64,000 bases of DNA from Symsagittifera roscoffensis. Lineage: Eukaryota > Xenacoelomorpha > Acoela > Convolutidae. This document shows positions 22,767-34,475 of the stretch, piece after piece. The notes under the pieces were generated by a model. It was given only the letters and a program-made list of their open reading frames with translations. It ran no database searches and was not told the origin of the DNA. The position numbers and the translations under genes are program-made. Numbering within the stretch: the first letter of the stretch is position 1; the number at the start of each line of letters is the position of its first letter. Where the stretch lies: the NCBI RefSeq assembly GCF_963678635.1, contig NC_087062.1:2854001-2918000 (forward strand), in the 5' to 3' direction.

Positions 22767-24505
22767 TCATTTAACTTGATCCACCTTTTCCTTGTCCATT
22801 AATTTCACTAGTTGCTTATTTTTAAACATATTTTAGCTCCCTCTTGCGGTAAAATGACGCCAACGATCAAGATAATTTCAACCAATGTGATTGGATGAAA
22901 TTGCAAAAAAAAATGCGTAGCACCATTTTTTATATAATGGAATCATTTTTTAAGAATGTTGGGTAAAAAAATATAGAAGCTCATTCGCCGTAAATTTTAG
23001 CTCAAAAATTACTTATAAACTTGAATTGATTGAATATTATTTCAAGTTAGCGACTCATGTAACTTTGAGTAATACTAAAAAGTGACCAGTTTTTCGTTCT
23101 TATGAATAAAATCTTCAACCGAAAAGCAAACATAAATAAGACGTAGGAAAACATGGGCAAACTTTGAGAGCATCCCTAATACTTCACTGATCAGACTATT
23201 ATGGTATTAGGTATCACAGAGATCCGAATTAACTTGATGAATGCTCCACTTTTGATGGAAAAGACGCATTACCGAACAGTAGTTTTTCCATCAGGTGAGG
23301 ATAGCTGCGGCTGTCAGATCAGTTGACAAATCGATTGAGTTTGCTAAAAAAACAACTAATATGACTTGAAAAACAAAACGAAAAGATTAAAATACAAGTT
23401 CTGAAGACGGGAACTTAGTGGCAATAAAATATCTTCGGAGACCAAGAAACGCAGTGATTAACACTGCACTGAAATGATTGTATACTTTGGCACATACTGT
23501 TTTGCTTATTCGAAAACCAATTGTTTTGGATAAAATCAAAGAGGTTGGACTCTTCAAAAGCCATTAGCGTTGAACCAAAATTGTTGAACCCTGAGTGGTT
23601 TGCTGACAATAAAGTTAATATTGATCCTCGTTTCCAGGAATTGTTTTCAGAAAAATCGGTGTTATGCGAGCCATTGAGTTCGCAGATATTCTAGAACGGG
23701 TTGGGATTTTTCAAATTGGGACACTTAAAAGTTCTTCTTGCGGAAAAAAGTGCTCGCCTGTTTTAATCATTGTGCTTTAATGGATATAAGAAGTTCGGAA
23801 ATTTTGAGGAAGTTTGGGAAATTAGTTTAAGGGAAAAAAATGGCCCAAATGGAAGAAAAACTGAAAAAATTTAGCGGTACTAAGCCCAAAACAGCCACAA
23901 ATAAAAACTATTCTCTATCATGTCCGATCAAAACTCGGGAACCAGACAAGTCTACTGAAAAATAGCTTCCACTAAAATATCCTTCAAAAGTGACATTGAT
24001 ATCATTCACTCTTCTTCTGCCGAATTAAGATTAAGAAACTACCTCCCAAAAAGTTATCAGTACAGAATCATTACGAGGCCAAACTGTGCACTGGATAGAT
24101 GCACAGTTTATGCTGTTTGTTCGTTGATTCCAGAGAAAAGTCTTCAAACATGTTAAAACTTTGTCGGAACAATCAAAGATTATAAAAGAACACAAGAAGA
24201 GCAAAGAGAGCATTCTTGTTGAGGAATCCGCTCACAATTCCCAAATTGAAGTTTTTGGCAGTTTGGCCTCGTAATGGTTAACCGACCAGGAGCTCAATAA
24301 AATTGGTTTTTGTATGAGAATTCTGCATAAAACTATCTTCAATCCAGACAACGAAAGTTTGAGACAACATCACAAGCATTTAAATAACCACCCTAAAAAT
24401 GAAAAAATAGTGATCTCATTTAAAAACGCACCCTTAACTAGTTTGAATTAACATTTATTTTCAAAATTAAGTGGTTACTGATGCTAAAGTATATGCTACC
24501 CTTGC
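22767..24505. other. Mostly non-coding; coding-like remnant at about 23500-24290
   Basis: On the plus strand about 23517-23690 reads roughly 55 codons without a stop (KSKRLDSSKAISVEP region, then PEWFADNKVNIDPRFQEL), with balanced composition and three-base texture. Further open pieces, broken by stops, lie at 23990-24230. I cannot assign a family. This may be a decayed transposon gene. An 18-bp motif occurs inverted at 24069-24086 and 24259-24276. Confidence 0.3.
24069..24276. repeat. Inverted pair of an 18-bp motif
   Basis: CATTACGAGGCCAAACTG at 24069-24086 recurs as its exact reverse complement at 24259-24276. A 17/18 match is at 55335-55352 and a partial match at 33857-33869. In one reading the motif encodes QFGLVM or QFGLAM, so it may be a conserved protein motif or a terminal inverted repeat. 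Confidence 0.6.
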
Positions 24506-26116
24506 AATCTATATTTGTTTCATAAACAGCCCCCACGCAAAAACCCATATCACAAATCTGCAGCAGAAACTCTATCTTTACTTCAAAGTCTATCTAACGC
24601 GGAATCTGATTTTCTTGAAAATTTTGTTGTGTTCCCTCGAAAGCAATTCATAGAAAGCAACAAAGCAAATGAAATTTTGTTTTTTAAGTTTTGTTTCAAT
24701 CTGCAAGGTGTGTTCCCACAGAACCGCATTCCCGTATAGTCGAAAGATTTTTTTGTTCCCGGATAGCCGAAAGATTTTTTCGTTCCCGAATAGCCGAAAG
24801 TTAAGCAAAAAACGACTAGACTCAAACAACTTCAGATAAATTCAGACCAAGCTCATCCCAACCTGTAATGGCGTGAGCAAAACACTGTTTGCCGCACGAA
24901 ATTGACCAAAACCACCCTGATCTGTAGATTTTGTTAAATATCGGCTATCTGGGATTAAAATTACTATTTTTCACTATCCAATAGCAAATTTATTTTCTTT
25001 CGGTCATTCGGAAACTGAATTTTTTACAGCTATCAAGTAAACGACCAAAAAACAGCAGTATTAAATAAGTGTTTTGAAAAAAGGTGGCTATATGGCGCCA
25101 AAAACGAACAAGGTGCATTTTATCTAAGCTCTTTATGGCGTTTTGGGATAGCTCAAATTTATTCGATCCAATAAAAAAGTCAATCGATTTTTCGATTGTT
25201 TTAAAGTAACCCCACTCCCTCATTGTAAGTTTATTATACTTTGAGGAACTACAGTTTACTTGATAGTGGGGGCTATTACGCGAGAAAGCTTTTTTTATTA
25301 TATAGGATACCAGGGTTTACTATTATCAATGATCGATTTCAGGTTTTGAGCCAATCAAAATTTTTCGGGGCCACAGGAAACAAAGAAGATTTAACCTATC
25401 CGGGAACAAAAAGTAGCTGCACTAGGTAATCAAGTTGTTTTTCTGGTACTTGGGAATGAACCTAATTTTTGGCTATCCGAGTCTTCGGCTCCTTTTTACG
25501 CCACCATCTGTAAATTAAAATTTCCTACTCACTTGACAGCGCTTTTCTCTCAGGCCACGAACTTTCCTTAGCAACTAATAAAACAGTTTTTTTCATTGAT
25601 AAATCACACAGAGTTGCAATTGTAAGAAAGTAAAAGCTTCATAACTGAAAAAAGCAATAAACCATTTTTGCTATAATAAAAGCATTTTGCTTTATCACTT
25701 TTGCTATGGCAATTGTTTTCTTAAAATTTTGTTCATATTTTGATTTTCTGAAATGACTCTTGCGCGATAAATTGCAATATTAACGTTCGGGACCCATTAC
25801 CCACAACAGAAACCCGTTTCATAAATTTTTCAGAAAAAATTACAAACTCTGAATAAAAAAACGCATACTAAACTTAAAAACAATAGCCAAAACTTAAACA
25901 TACAACAAAGCAACTCTTTTGCCATCAATAGATCGCTGGGACAAAACAAATGACGCTGATACAGCAGCTGACCCTTTAAAATTTTTTATCGAATTGTCGT
26001 CCTAATTCTGAATTTAAAAAAATGATTTCTGAAATTAAATTTAACAGAAAACATAGTCAATATGAATATTTTCGGTTATCTCCCAAAAAGATAAAAATGA
26101 AAATTAAATTATTTAT
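24506..26116 (+). repeat. 1.61-kb tandem duplication, unit 1
   Basis: The unit repeats head to tail with a period of about 1611 bp; both boundaries share AATCTATATTTGTTTCATAA. The two units look about 96-98 percent identical by eye, with small indels. Each contains a 74-codon ORF (24515-24739 here), a 27-bp tandem repeat (24728-24800), and near its end a coding-like PSIDRWDKTNDADTAAD stretch. The 74-codon ORF differs between units mainly by amino-acid-changing substitutions, which does not suggest selection on a protein. Confidence 0.92.
24728..24800 (+). repeat. 27-bp tandem repeat, three units
   Basis: Three units, the last partial, of a GTTCCCGGATAGCCGAAAGA plus T-run pattern start at 24728, 24755 and 24782. 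The same trio is in unit 2 from 26339. Inverted matches (CTATCCGGGAAC near 25397; GGCTATCCGAG near 25470) lie later in the same unit. Confidence 0.85.
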
Positions 26117-27727
26117 AATCTATATTTGTTTCATAATCAACCCCCACGCAAAAACCCATTCCACAAATCTGCAGCAGAAACTCTATTTTTACTTCAAAGT
26201 CTATCTAACGCGGAATCTGATTTTCTTGAAAATTTTGTTGTGTTCCCTCGAAAGCAATTCATAGAAAGCAACAAAGCAAATGAAATTTTGTTTTTTAAGT
26301 TTTGTTACAATCTGCAAGGTGTGTTCCCACAGAACCGCATTCCCGTATAGTCGAAAGATTTTTTTGTTCCCGGATAGCCGAAAAATTTTTTCGTTCCCGA
26401 ATAGCCGAAAGTTAAGCAAAAAATGACTAGACTCAAACAACTTCAGATAAATTCAGACCAAGCTCATCCCAACCTGTAATGGCGTGAGCAAAACACTGTT
26501 TGCCGCACGAAATTGACCAAAACCACCCTGGTCTGTAGACTTTGTTAAATATCGCCTATCTGGGATTAAAATTACTGTTTTTGACTATCCAATAACAAAT
26601 TGATTTTTTTCGGTCATCCGGAAACTAAATTTTTTACAGCTATCAAGTAAACGACCAAAAAACAGCAGTATTAAATAAGTGTTTTAAAAAAACGTGGCTA
26701 TCGCGCGCCAAAAACGAACAAGGTGCGTTTTATCTAAGCTCTTTATGGCGTTTCGGGATAGCTCAAATTTATTCGATCCAATAAAAAAGTCAACCGATTT
26801 TTCGATTGTTTTTAAGTAACCCCACTCCCTCATTGTAAGTTTATTATACTTTGAGGAACTACAATTTACTTGATAGTGGGGGCTATTACGCGAGAAAGCT
26901 TTTTTTATTATATAGGATACCAGGGTTTACTATTATCAATGATCGATTTCAGGTTTTGAGCCAATCAAAATTTATCGGCCACAGGAAACAAAGAAGATTT
27001 AATCTATTCGGGAACAAAAAAAGTAGCTGCACTCGGTAATCAAGTTTTTTTTTCTGGTACTTGGGAATGACTCTAATTTTTGGCTATCCGAGTCTTCGGC
27101 TCCTTTTTACGCCACCATCTGTAAATTAAAATTTCCTACTCACTTGATAGCGCTTTTCTCTCAGGCCACGAACTTTTCTTAGCAACTATTAAAACAGTTT
27201 TTTCATTGATAAATCACACAGAGTTGCAATTGTAAGAAAGTAAAAGCTTCATAACTGAAAAAAGCAATAAACCATTTTTGCTATAATAAAAGCATTTTGC
27301 TTTATCACTTTTGCTATGGCAATTGTTTTCTTAAAATTTTGTTCATATTTTGATTTTCTGAAATGACTCTTGCGCGATAAATTGCAATATTAACGTTCGC
27401 GACCCATTACCCACAACAGAAACCCGTTTCATAAATTTTTCAGAAAAAATTACAAACTCTGAATAAAAAAAACGCATACTAAACTTAAAAACAATAGCCA
27501 AAACTTAAACATACAACAAAGCAACTCTTTTGCCATCAATAGATCGCTGGGACAAAACAAATGACGCTGATACAGCAGCAGACTCTTTAAAATTTTTTTT
27601 ATCGAATTGTCGTCCTAATTCTGAATTTAAAAAAATGATTTCTGAAATCAAATTTAACAGAAAACATAGTCAATATGAATATTTTCGGTTATCTCCCAAA
27701 AAGATAAAAATAAAAATTAAATTATTT
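26117..27727 (+). repeat. 1.61-kb tandem duplication, unit 2
   Basis: Second unit, same content as unit 1. The downstream flank diverges after ATTATTT at about 27727. The 68-codon ORF at 27530-27736 (start PSIDRWDKTNDADTAAD) is intact here, while unit 1 has a frame break near 25985. It lies just upstream of a LINE RT fragment, so this end could derive from a LINE, but the match is weak. Confidence 0.92.
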
Positions 27728-27799
27728 AAAAGTTAATAGGCTCAATATTACTACAAAACATGTATCCATAGTCTTGAATCAACTCGGAAAACCGTCGAA

Positions 27800-28140
27800 A
27801 TGGGAATTAAACGGCAATTCAAAAATCCAACAAAATGCTTGCTGAGATCATCTAAAAATCATTGTTTTATTCTCAACAAACATGCCAACAAATACTCATT
27901 CCCAACAAAATGGAAAATCAGCAACGTAATTCCCATCTTAAAGTTTAGTAGCAAGCAAACGGTTTCTTGTTATTCGCTAAACAGATTTCTCTGGAAGGTA
28001 TCTAACGTTCTTGTAAGACTCAACTTATACGAAATTGCTATTGATGAACCAACAAATAGACTTAAGTTAGTTCAGATTTACTTCTAAATTTCAAAACAAA
28101 TTTTTCAACAAGAAAGACTCAGTAGTAACTAGCATAGACG
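27800..28140 (+). pseudogene. LINE reverse transcriptase fragment (fingers region)
   Basis: The 95-codon ORF at 27800-28087 contains KYSFPTKWKISNVIPILK (about 27890-27945), the standard FPxxWKxSxVxPIxK motif that opens the RT domain of Jockey/CR1-type LINEs. A decayed counterpart of the YRPISLL...SKVxE segment follows (YSLNRFLWKVSNVLVRLNLYE). The rest of RT is absent; a hAT-like MITE begins 40 bp further on. It is too degraded to function. Confidence 0.72.
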
Positions 28141-28182
28141 GAAAAAACATCTTTTCGTTGTTTCTAAAAAAACTTTAAAAAA

Positions 28183-28440
28183 ATGTCAAGGATGTGGCGG
28201 ATCTAGAATTTTCTTGACGGGCTGTTTTTTTTTCAAAAAATTGTCAAAAAATTAGTCGAATTTTATTTAGCTTGACCGAATTGATTTTCTGATTTCTCCA
28301 CGAGCACTAGAAAGATCCTCTTTTGGCCGATTTATCTGCACTTCAGGCAACATTTTAAAAAACCAAAAAACCCCCTCAAAATTGGTAAATATGGTGACAA
28401 AGGTGCCCTAATAAAATTTTAGGGTCCCCTGAGCTTTTTT
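28183..28440 (+). mobile_element. hAT-like MITE, 3'-truncated copy
   Basis: Plus-oriented copy. Matches include GGCGGATCTAGAATTTTCTT (28198-28217), GACCGAATTGATTTTCTGAT, GAGCACTAGAAAGATCCT, CCCCCTCAAAATTGGTAAAT and TTTTAGGGTCCCCTGAG at its end. The 3' quarter is missing. Confidence 0.75.
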
Positions 28441-28494
28441 AAAGCTGTGGTATAAATTAATTTTGATATTCTTAAACTACTGTTACCCGTTGAA

Positions 28495-28830
28495 ACGCAA
28501 TTTCAACATTCACAGCCCACGACCCACGTGGATAACACTAATTACTTAGAATGTTCAGAAAACTCGAAAGTAAGAAGAAAAAAATGAATTTTGAGCCGAC
28601 TCTTAATCAAATGCGAAAAATGAAACTTGTAGATCAAGTTGTTCATACCCTCACAGGTAATTTTTTTCTAGCAGAGTTTCAAAATACCTCGAATCCATTG
28701 AAGAAAAAGCTCCTTTGACATCTACAGATCACTGTGACAAAAAACGTACATTGACACTGCTACAGCAGACCCGTCAATTTTTTTGTCGTCGGTAGTTCTC
28801 ATTCATAAAATTTCAAATGTGAAAGCGAAT
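28495..28830 (+). repeat. Diverged partial third copy of the 1.61-kb unit
   Basis: Order and sequence match unit 2 around 27380-27640: ACGCAATTTCAACATTC with CACGACCCACG against the GCAATATTAACGTTCGCGAC stretch, then CTACAGATCACTGTGACAAA against CAATAGATCGCTGGGACAAA, then CACTGCTACAGCAGACC and TTTGTCGTCGGTAGTTCTCA. It is much more diverged than units 1 and 2 are from each other, so the repeat is an older dispersed family. Confidence 0.55.
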
Positions 28831-28893
28831 TCGAAAAAATAGTGTCATTTTAAATTTCGTATTTCACTGAAACATGAACTGACAATACCTTAG

Positions 28894-28993
28894 GCAAGTT
28901 AAACTGAATAGTTGGAATTTTTAAAGACACAGGAACAAACAAAGCAAATTAAATTGAGTAAATGGAATTTTGGCAGACACAGGAACAAACCAA
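28894..28993 (+). repeat. 50-bp tandem duplication
   Basis: Two units with a 50-bp period, both ending GACACAGGAACAAAC and both containing a GCAARTTAAA start; they differ at several positions. Confidence 0.8.
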
Positions 28994-29443
28994 AAATTTA
29001 CAAAGCTGTCAGTTTTCTAAAACTTAGAAAAAAAGATTGTATTTTCATTAAACATCTTTTTTGCGCATCAGAGTGGTCCTAAGCTCTGTATTAATACAAT
29101 TACATAGCACATGCACCTGTTTTTTATTTAGTTTTTTGCAGAATTGAAAAAAAAAACAGTTGCTCTGTGATTATAATAGTACAGATTTCACAGATTTCTC
29201 GGATTTCACGGATTCTGAAAATTAGCTCAACCGCCCAATCTGCTACTGAGTTACATATATAGTAAGATTGAGAATGTTTAAAGGTTGCGAACTGGAAATA
29301 ATTTAAGTGGCACTCTTGTCTGTGTTGTGATTTCTAAAACTTCAGTCTGCATAAAAAAAATCAAATTTCAAAAAATAGTTCAATTATTTTTTTTTATTTT
29401 ACGTCTCAGTTCATCTTTGTTGTTTTAGTTTTATAGGTTTGCA

Positions 29444-29772
29444 CAGATATGGATCTAAAATTTTAGCTGGGGGCCGCGGATTTTCAAAAAATTGTCAAAT
29501 TATGTTTGTCGACGGTATTTAGGACTACTGTATTGATTTTTTGAGCTCTCCCAAAGCAAAACTTTGAAAAAAAACCAAAATAGGCATTTTCAGGCTTTTT
29601 GGAAAACAATGTTGACCAAACATTGCGTTTTTTGGCGCGCGCTCCTTCAGAATTAGAAAATATTCCCGCCGAAGACAATACTAAAAAAGAAGATCCTTTG
29701 GATCCGCAGGGTGTCGAGTTCCTGAGGACGGGTGGGCATCCGAAGCACCCTCTCTTTCTAAAAGGGTTACTG
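29444..29772 (+). mobile_element. hAT-like MITE copy
   Basis: Plus-oriented, starting CAGATATGGATCTAAAATTT and ending GGGTTACTG. Flanking octamers GGTTTGCA (29436-29443) and GGTATGTA (29773-29780) agree at 6 of 8 positions, consistent with an old 8-bp target duplication. The centre contains TTGCGTTTTTTGGCGCGCGC. The ORF at 29599-29841 is a by-product of this repeat. Confidence 0.75.
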
Positions 29773-29780
29773 GGTATGTA

Positions 29781-31606
29781 TGTTGAGGTTTGTTCTTTTG
29801 GTCCTTGTCTAAGTTTTTGTTTTCATTCCAGTATTAGCTGACGGTAGCAAAAATGTTTCTTTGAAAAAAGGAAGAAAGTCCATGGATTAGAAATCATAAT
29901 CATTAGCGCCAGCAACGTTCTTTTTCAAGAATGCAGTGTGGTTTGACATAAAAATTAGGATGATTGATGCTGTTGCTTACTTAACTGAAGCAAAAACCAA
30001 CGTTTTGGAATTACATTTCACAAACCGACGCTTATTGTGCTTCTAGAGGTTTAAAAAGCAAAAATTCCTGTTAATATAAAGTTCCAGTCAGTAAATTTTA
30101 TCAAAAAGTATATTTGTTGTATGCTTTTTTGCTTTTTTTTTCAGAAAATTCTTCGATAAAAAAGAGCACAAGAAAAAAAGCAATGAGGGTTGAAAAAAAA
30201 CAGATTTCATTTCTTGTTTTCAGAAAAAAAATAAGTTAAAGTTTTTTACTCAAAGAATGATTTAGTCAGCGAGCCAGTGTTTTCTCAAGTTTCTCGAATT
30301 GATTTAGAAAAAAAAAGAGTCTACTAGATGAACTGACTCTTCTTAAACTTTACACAACAAAAAATATCAAAAAAAATGAAAGACACGTATGACCAAAAAC
30401 TTTAGAATGTGCTACTTATTTACATCCATAATATTTTAGAAGGTCAGTAGCAATCTAAGTTTTTTTTAATCTCAAGTTTCAATTTTTGTTTTAATTCAGT
30501 TTGCGCTATCAATCTTGTTTTAAGCTGGGAAAAAATTAAGCTGTAGTTTACGCATAAAAACATTTTTTTAAAACAAAAATCAACTGTTTTTTTTCGCCCG
30601 CTTGAATGGTTATATTATCTGCTCTCTTTACGCCCGCTCATTTAAATTTGTTATCTCGATTTGTGCTGAAAAATTTAGCGAAATATCAAAAAAAATGCAA
30701 CTGAATATGGAGCTGCAAGAACAGAACTGCAAATAATTTATTAATCAAAAAGATAGCGGTCTTGTTTTGGTTTGGTTTTCAGCTGAGTCCGATTAATGTC
30801 TTCGATATGAAAAGTCACTTAACTTGTGGAACGAACTTTTGAGGAGTTTGATTACACCTGTGAAAGGAATTTTAAACTATTTGAATCTCGAACAGACCCT
30901 TCATTGAATACGAAAACCTAATGGAGATACCAATTTTTTTTTAAAAAAAAAAAGGTTTCGCAAAACTCAAATACTCGGAAATGTAATTTCAAACGCAACC
31001 AAAACTTAAGAAAACTGATGAAAAAAACTTGCAAAGAATTTTGAACATTAAAAGTTTTGAGGAAAAAGAAACTTAACAACCTAAGTTGATGCATAATCAG
31101 ATCAATAGGGCACCGAAAAATCTAACTCTCAACTCTTCAAACACTTAGAAAATCTATTTTTTTAATTCGTAAGATCCATGCACACTTATCAAAACAAATT
31201 ATCAATTTTTGATAGAAAAAAACTTAACACGGATTTCGAAATCAAGCTGCTGTTTTTTCCAGATCAAGTTTGCCAGTAAATCCTAACTTGTTTTCCAAGT
31301 TAAGATAAGATCATTCGAGAAACATGAGGAACCAATTTCAGATCTAAAACTTGGGTCAATCAAGTTAAGAGAAAACGTCCTTGTTGCCTCAAATTTTTCT
31401 CGGCGAAAACTTTTTGTTTTGTTCTGTTGACAAGTACATATTTAAAAATATGGTTCTTTATTTGTTAATCAACAATTTTTTCCAGCTTTCAATTTTTTTT
31501 CAGATTGTTTCCTTGTTTTTCTTGTGATACATACAGCAGAAACTCTAGAATCGGAGTGAATAACTAACTATAACTAAAGTAATGAAACGCATTATTGAAA
31601 TCTGTT
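29781..31606. other. Non-coding AT-rich stretch up to the gap
   Basis: Long A and T runs and short ORFs only; nothing recognisable. Confidence 0.5.
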
Positions 31607-31806
31607 NNNNNNNNNNNNNNNNNNNNNNNNNNNNNNNNNNNNNNNNNNNNNNNNNNNNNNNNNNNNNNNNNNNNNNNNNNNNNNNNNNNNNNNNNNNNNN
31701 NNNNNNNNNNNNNNNNNNNNNNNNNNNNNNNNNNNNNNNNNNNNNNNNNNNNNNNNNNNNNNNNNNNNNNNNNNNNNNNNNNNNNNNNNNNNNNNNNNNN
31801 NNNNNN
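31607..31806. other. Assembly gap of 200 N
   Basis: Exactly 200 consecutive N, a standard scaffold-gap length, so the true size is unknown. The open frames across it are meaningless. Confidence 0.99.
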
Positions 31807-32954
31807 CCGCGTTTGAAGTTGGCTTTCTGACGTTATAAATGTTCTGAGTCTGCTTACAGTTTGGTCTGCTAAAAAACCAGTCTGCCAAAATCTCTGGCAC
31901 CTACTGTGTGAGCTCAAAATAAAACAATTAGTTCATCTATGATCAGTTTTTATTAAAAAAATTATATGGGTTTGACAGTTAAAAATTGACCAATTTGGTA
32001 TGTTTGGCACGCGATTCAGAAATATAATTGAGGCTATTCTAAGTACAATTGAGGCGAACATTTTTTTTTTTTCAATTTAAATAACATATTTGATATTTTT
32101 CATTTTTTTTCATAAATTGCATCCATTTCCAAGCAAAAACTTTCCCATTGAAATAAAAGGGCAATCAGAACATACGATTTTTTTTGCGCTGGTAAATCAA
32201 CCATGGTATGTTGGCTCGCTCATGTTATGTTTTTGTGGTCCACATTTGAAATTGTTTAGTGTTCCAATGCCGATTTCTGAGATGCGGAACATTACTTTAC
32301 TTTCCTTTAAAACTGAGCTCTAATGACTTGGTCAGTTTCTTCGTTTGTTTCCTTTCAACCCTCGGGGTTTCTATGATTTGGTTAACTACGACCAGAAATG
32401 GGCTGAGCAAAATCCAGTTTATTGAGTGCATCTTCTAATTTCCACAAAACCCTTGTATCTAACTGCATGTAAAAGGCAGCAGCGATCTTCTGTAATTTGC
32501 ACCCCCAGGCTTTTCATGGAAGCAGTAGTGGATTTTGTGATTTAGTTAGTGTCGGTGTCTTGGTTATAGACTACACAGGTAGCACACAGGGTAAAGGTAA
32601 GAGTATAAGGGATAGGTCTTCGATCCAATCAAGTTCTAATTAACCAAATTTGGGGAATAGAGCACTCATGGAATCCATCATACTTTCTCCTTGTGCCTGA
32701 CAGCGCCTACCTCCAAACCCGTCTTGTACACATCAACTGCACTAACTAGTATACAGAACGACAGTATTTGCATTTTTAGTTATAAGATTAAAATTAAAAT
32801 AACGGAATAACCTGTACGGTTGAGCAAGTAACTGAGGTTCAGTGAAATTTTTTCAAAGCTTGTTTCATATAAATAATTGTTATAATGCCCATTCATCTAA
32901 AGTGTACTTAAAAAAAACAAAAAAAAATATTTTTTTTAACACAATTATTTGAAC
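31807..32954. other. Non-coding stretch
   Basis: Less A/T-run-rich between about 32310 and 32750 but without a long open frame or a recognisable family. Confidence 0.45.
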
Positions 32955-33340
32955 GGACATAGGATTTCCTTGACTGTATGGGAGTGGATTTTCAAAAAAA
33001 AAATGAAAAGTCGAACTTTTTTCAAACAAACTGATTTCCCGAGCTCTCTCAAACTTTGAAAAAGCCCTATTTTGTTGACCCAATGTTTGCACCGCTGGCG
33101 AATATTCGAAAAAAAATGGACAAAATAAAAAAACACAATTTTAGGCACTTTTTGAGCGGTTTTGAATAAAGAGTTGCGGTTTTTCTCCTTACGTATTAGG
33201 ATATGTTAGCACCCAAAGCGCCCGGCTTTTAGAAAAAAACTTAGGGTCAGTCAGCCAAAAACGAATGTCATAAAATAGTACGAAAAGGATGACACTTTGG
33301 ATGGTCAGGGCATCGAATTCTCAAAATCCTTTACGGATTT
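32955..33340 (+). mobile_element. hAT-like MITE, diverged copy
   Basis: Plus-oriented. Matches include GGAGTGGATTTTCAAAAA (32983-33000), CCCGAGCTCTCTCAAACTTT, GGCACTTTTTGAGCGGTTTT, TTAGGGTCAGTCAGCC (33242-33257) and GGATGACACTTTGGATGG (33288-33305). The ends are eroded. Confidence 0.65.
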
Positions 33341-34145
33341 GAAACATGTTTTGGGTAACTTGAGCATGAAAACAGTTGCTAGTTGAAAAAGCATTATTTG
33401 GAATTCGCTTTATTTACCCGCAGTCAATTTCACATTGCTCTCATTTCAAATCAGCTTAATTTGAGAAGCGATCCGGCGGGACTAAATTTAAACAGGGTAG
33501 GAGAAGGTAGCTGTGAGAGAGAGGGGGAGGGTGCGTGTATTTTGGGCATCTCAACTCAACTGCTCCTGGCTTTGTGGGGTTTTACAGAGTAGCAGTGCTG
33601 CTAATTGGGCGCGAGGGAAGTCTCTTGCGACTGCAGCAGCAGAACACCTATACTCTTTAATGGCTGCTACTAATTAGATTAAACTACTTTTCCCAATTTC
33701 ACACACAATTTCATCTGCATCCTAGTCACAATGTGTGTCCTCTATTCTTTCTATGGCTATTTAGCTAAAGTCTAGTGTAGTGTAGTCTAGTGTAGTGCTA
33801 TTAAGCAATTGAAATTGTATGAAGTTTATAAAGTCAATTGATTGATGAAAAGATAGCGAGGCCAAACTCGACCCTCAATGGTGACACGTGCTTGTGGCAT
33901 TTGACATGTTCAAAATTAGCTTATATTAGACTTTGAGAAATTTTTCCTGCAAAAGATTTTTTTCTACATTCGAAAAATTAAACATTTCTATGAAATCTGA
34001 TGAAAAAACTTTTTTGCTTAATTACTTGCATTGATTGACATTCATCAACATATACAAGCGTCCACTGCTCTCATGAAAATATCAGAAGTTTCATTTTTTC
34101 GAGAAACGGTTGGTTTTTCCAAGAAAATACAAACAACATCAATAA
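33341..34145. other. Non-coding stretch, locally GC-richer
   Basis: 33480-33640 is less AT-rich and includes a GAGAGAGAGGGGGAGGG tract and CTGCAGCAGCAG. A short GTCTAGTGTAGT repeat lies at 33771-33799. No gene seen. Confidence 0.45.
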
Positions 34146-34397
34146 GAGAGAGAGAAGGTATGAGAGAGAGCAGAGCCAGATAACGATAAAGAGCGAGAAG
34201 CGAAAAAGAGAGAGAGAGAGAGAGAGGGGGGGAGAGAAAGAGAGAGAAGGAGTGAGAGTGTGTGTGTGAGATGAGTGTGAGAGAGAGAGCGCGCGAAAGG
34301 AGAGACAAAGTGAGAAAGTGAGAGAAAGAATGAGAGAGAGAGAGGAGAGAGAGTTTGAAAGAAAGATTGAAAAAAGAAAGAGATTGGGAAACAGAGA

Positions 34398-34445
<48 letters not shown>

Positions 34446-34475
34446 GAGAGAGAGACAGAGAGAAAGAGAGAGAGG
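34146..34475 (+). repeat. GA-rich microsatellite
   Basis: A strand-biased purine tract of (GA)n with interruptions; the purest run is near 34400-34436. The long overlapping ORFs here in several frames are artefacts of the repeat. Confidence 0.97.

Noticed and set aside
24515-26350. Conserved 74-codon ORFs in both 1.61-kb units as a duplicated gene
   Set aside because: Units are too similar for conservation to mean selection, and the few differences within the ORF change amino acids.
29599-29841. 80-codon ORF starting in GC-richer DNA
   Set aside because: It lies largely within a hAT-like MITE copy and runs out of its end; the composition comes from the repeat.
31564-31917. ORFs spanning the N run
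   Set aside because: Undefined codons in an assembly gap were read as open; no real coding evidence.
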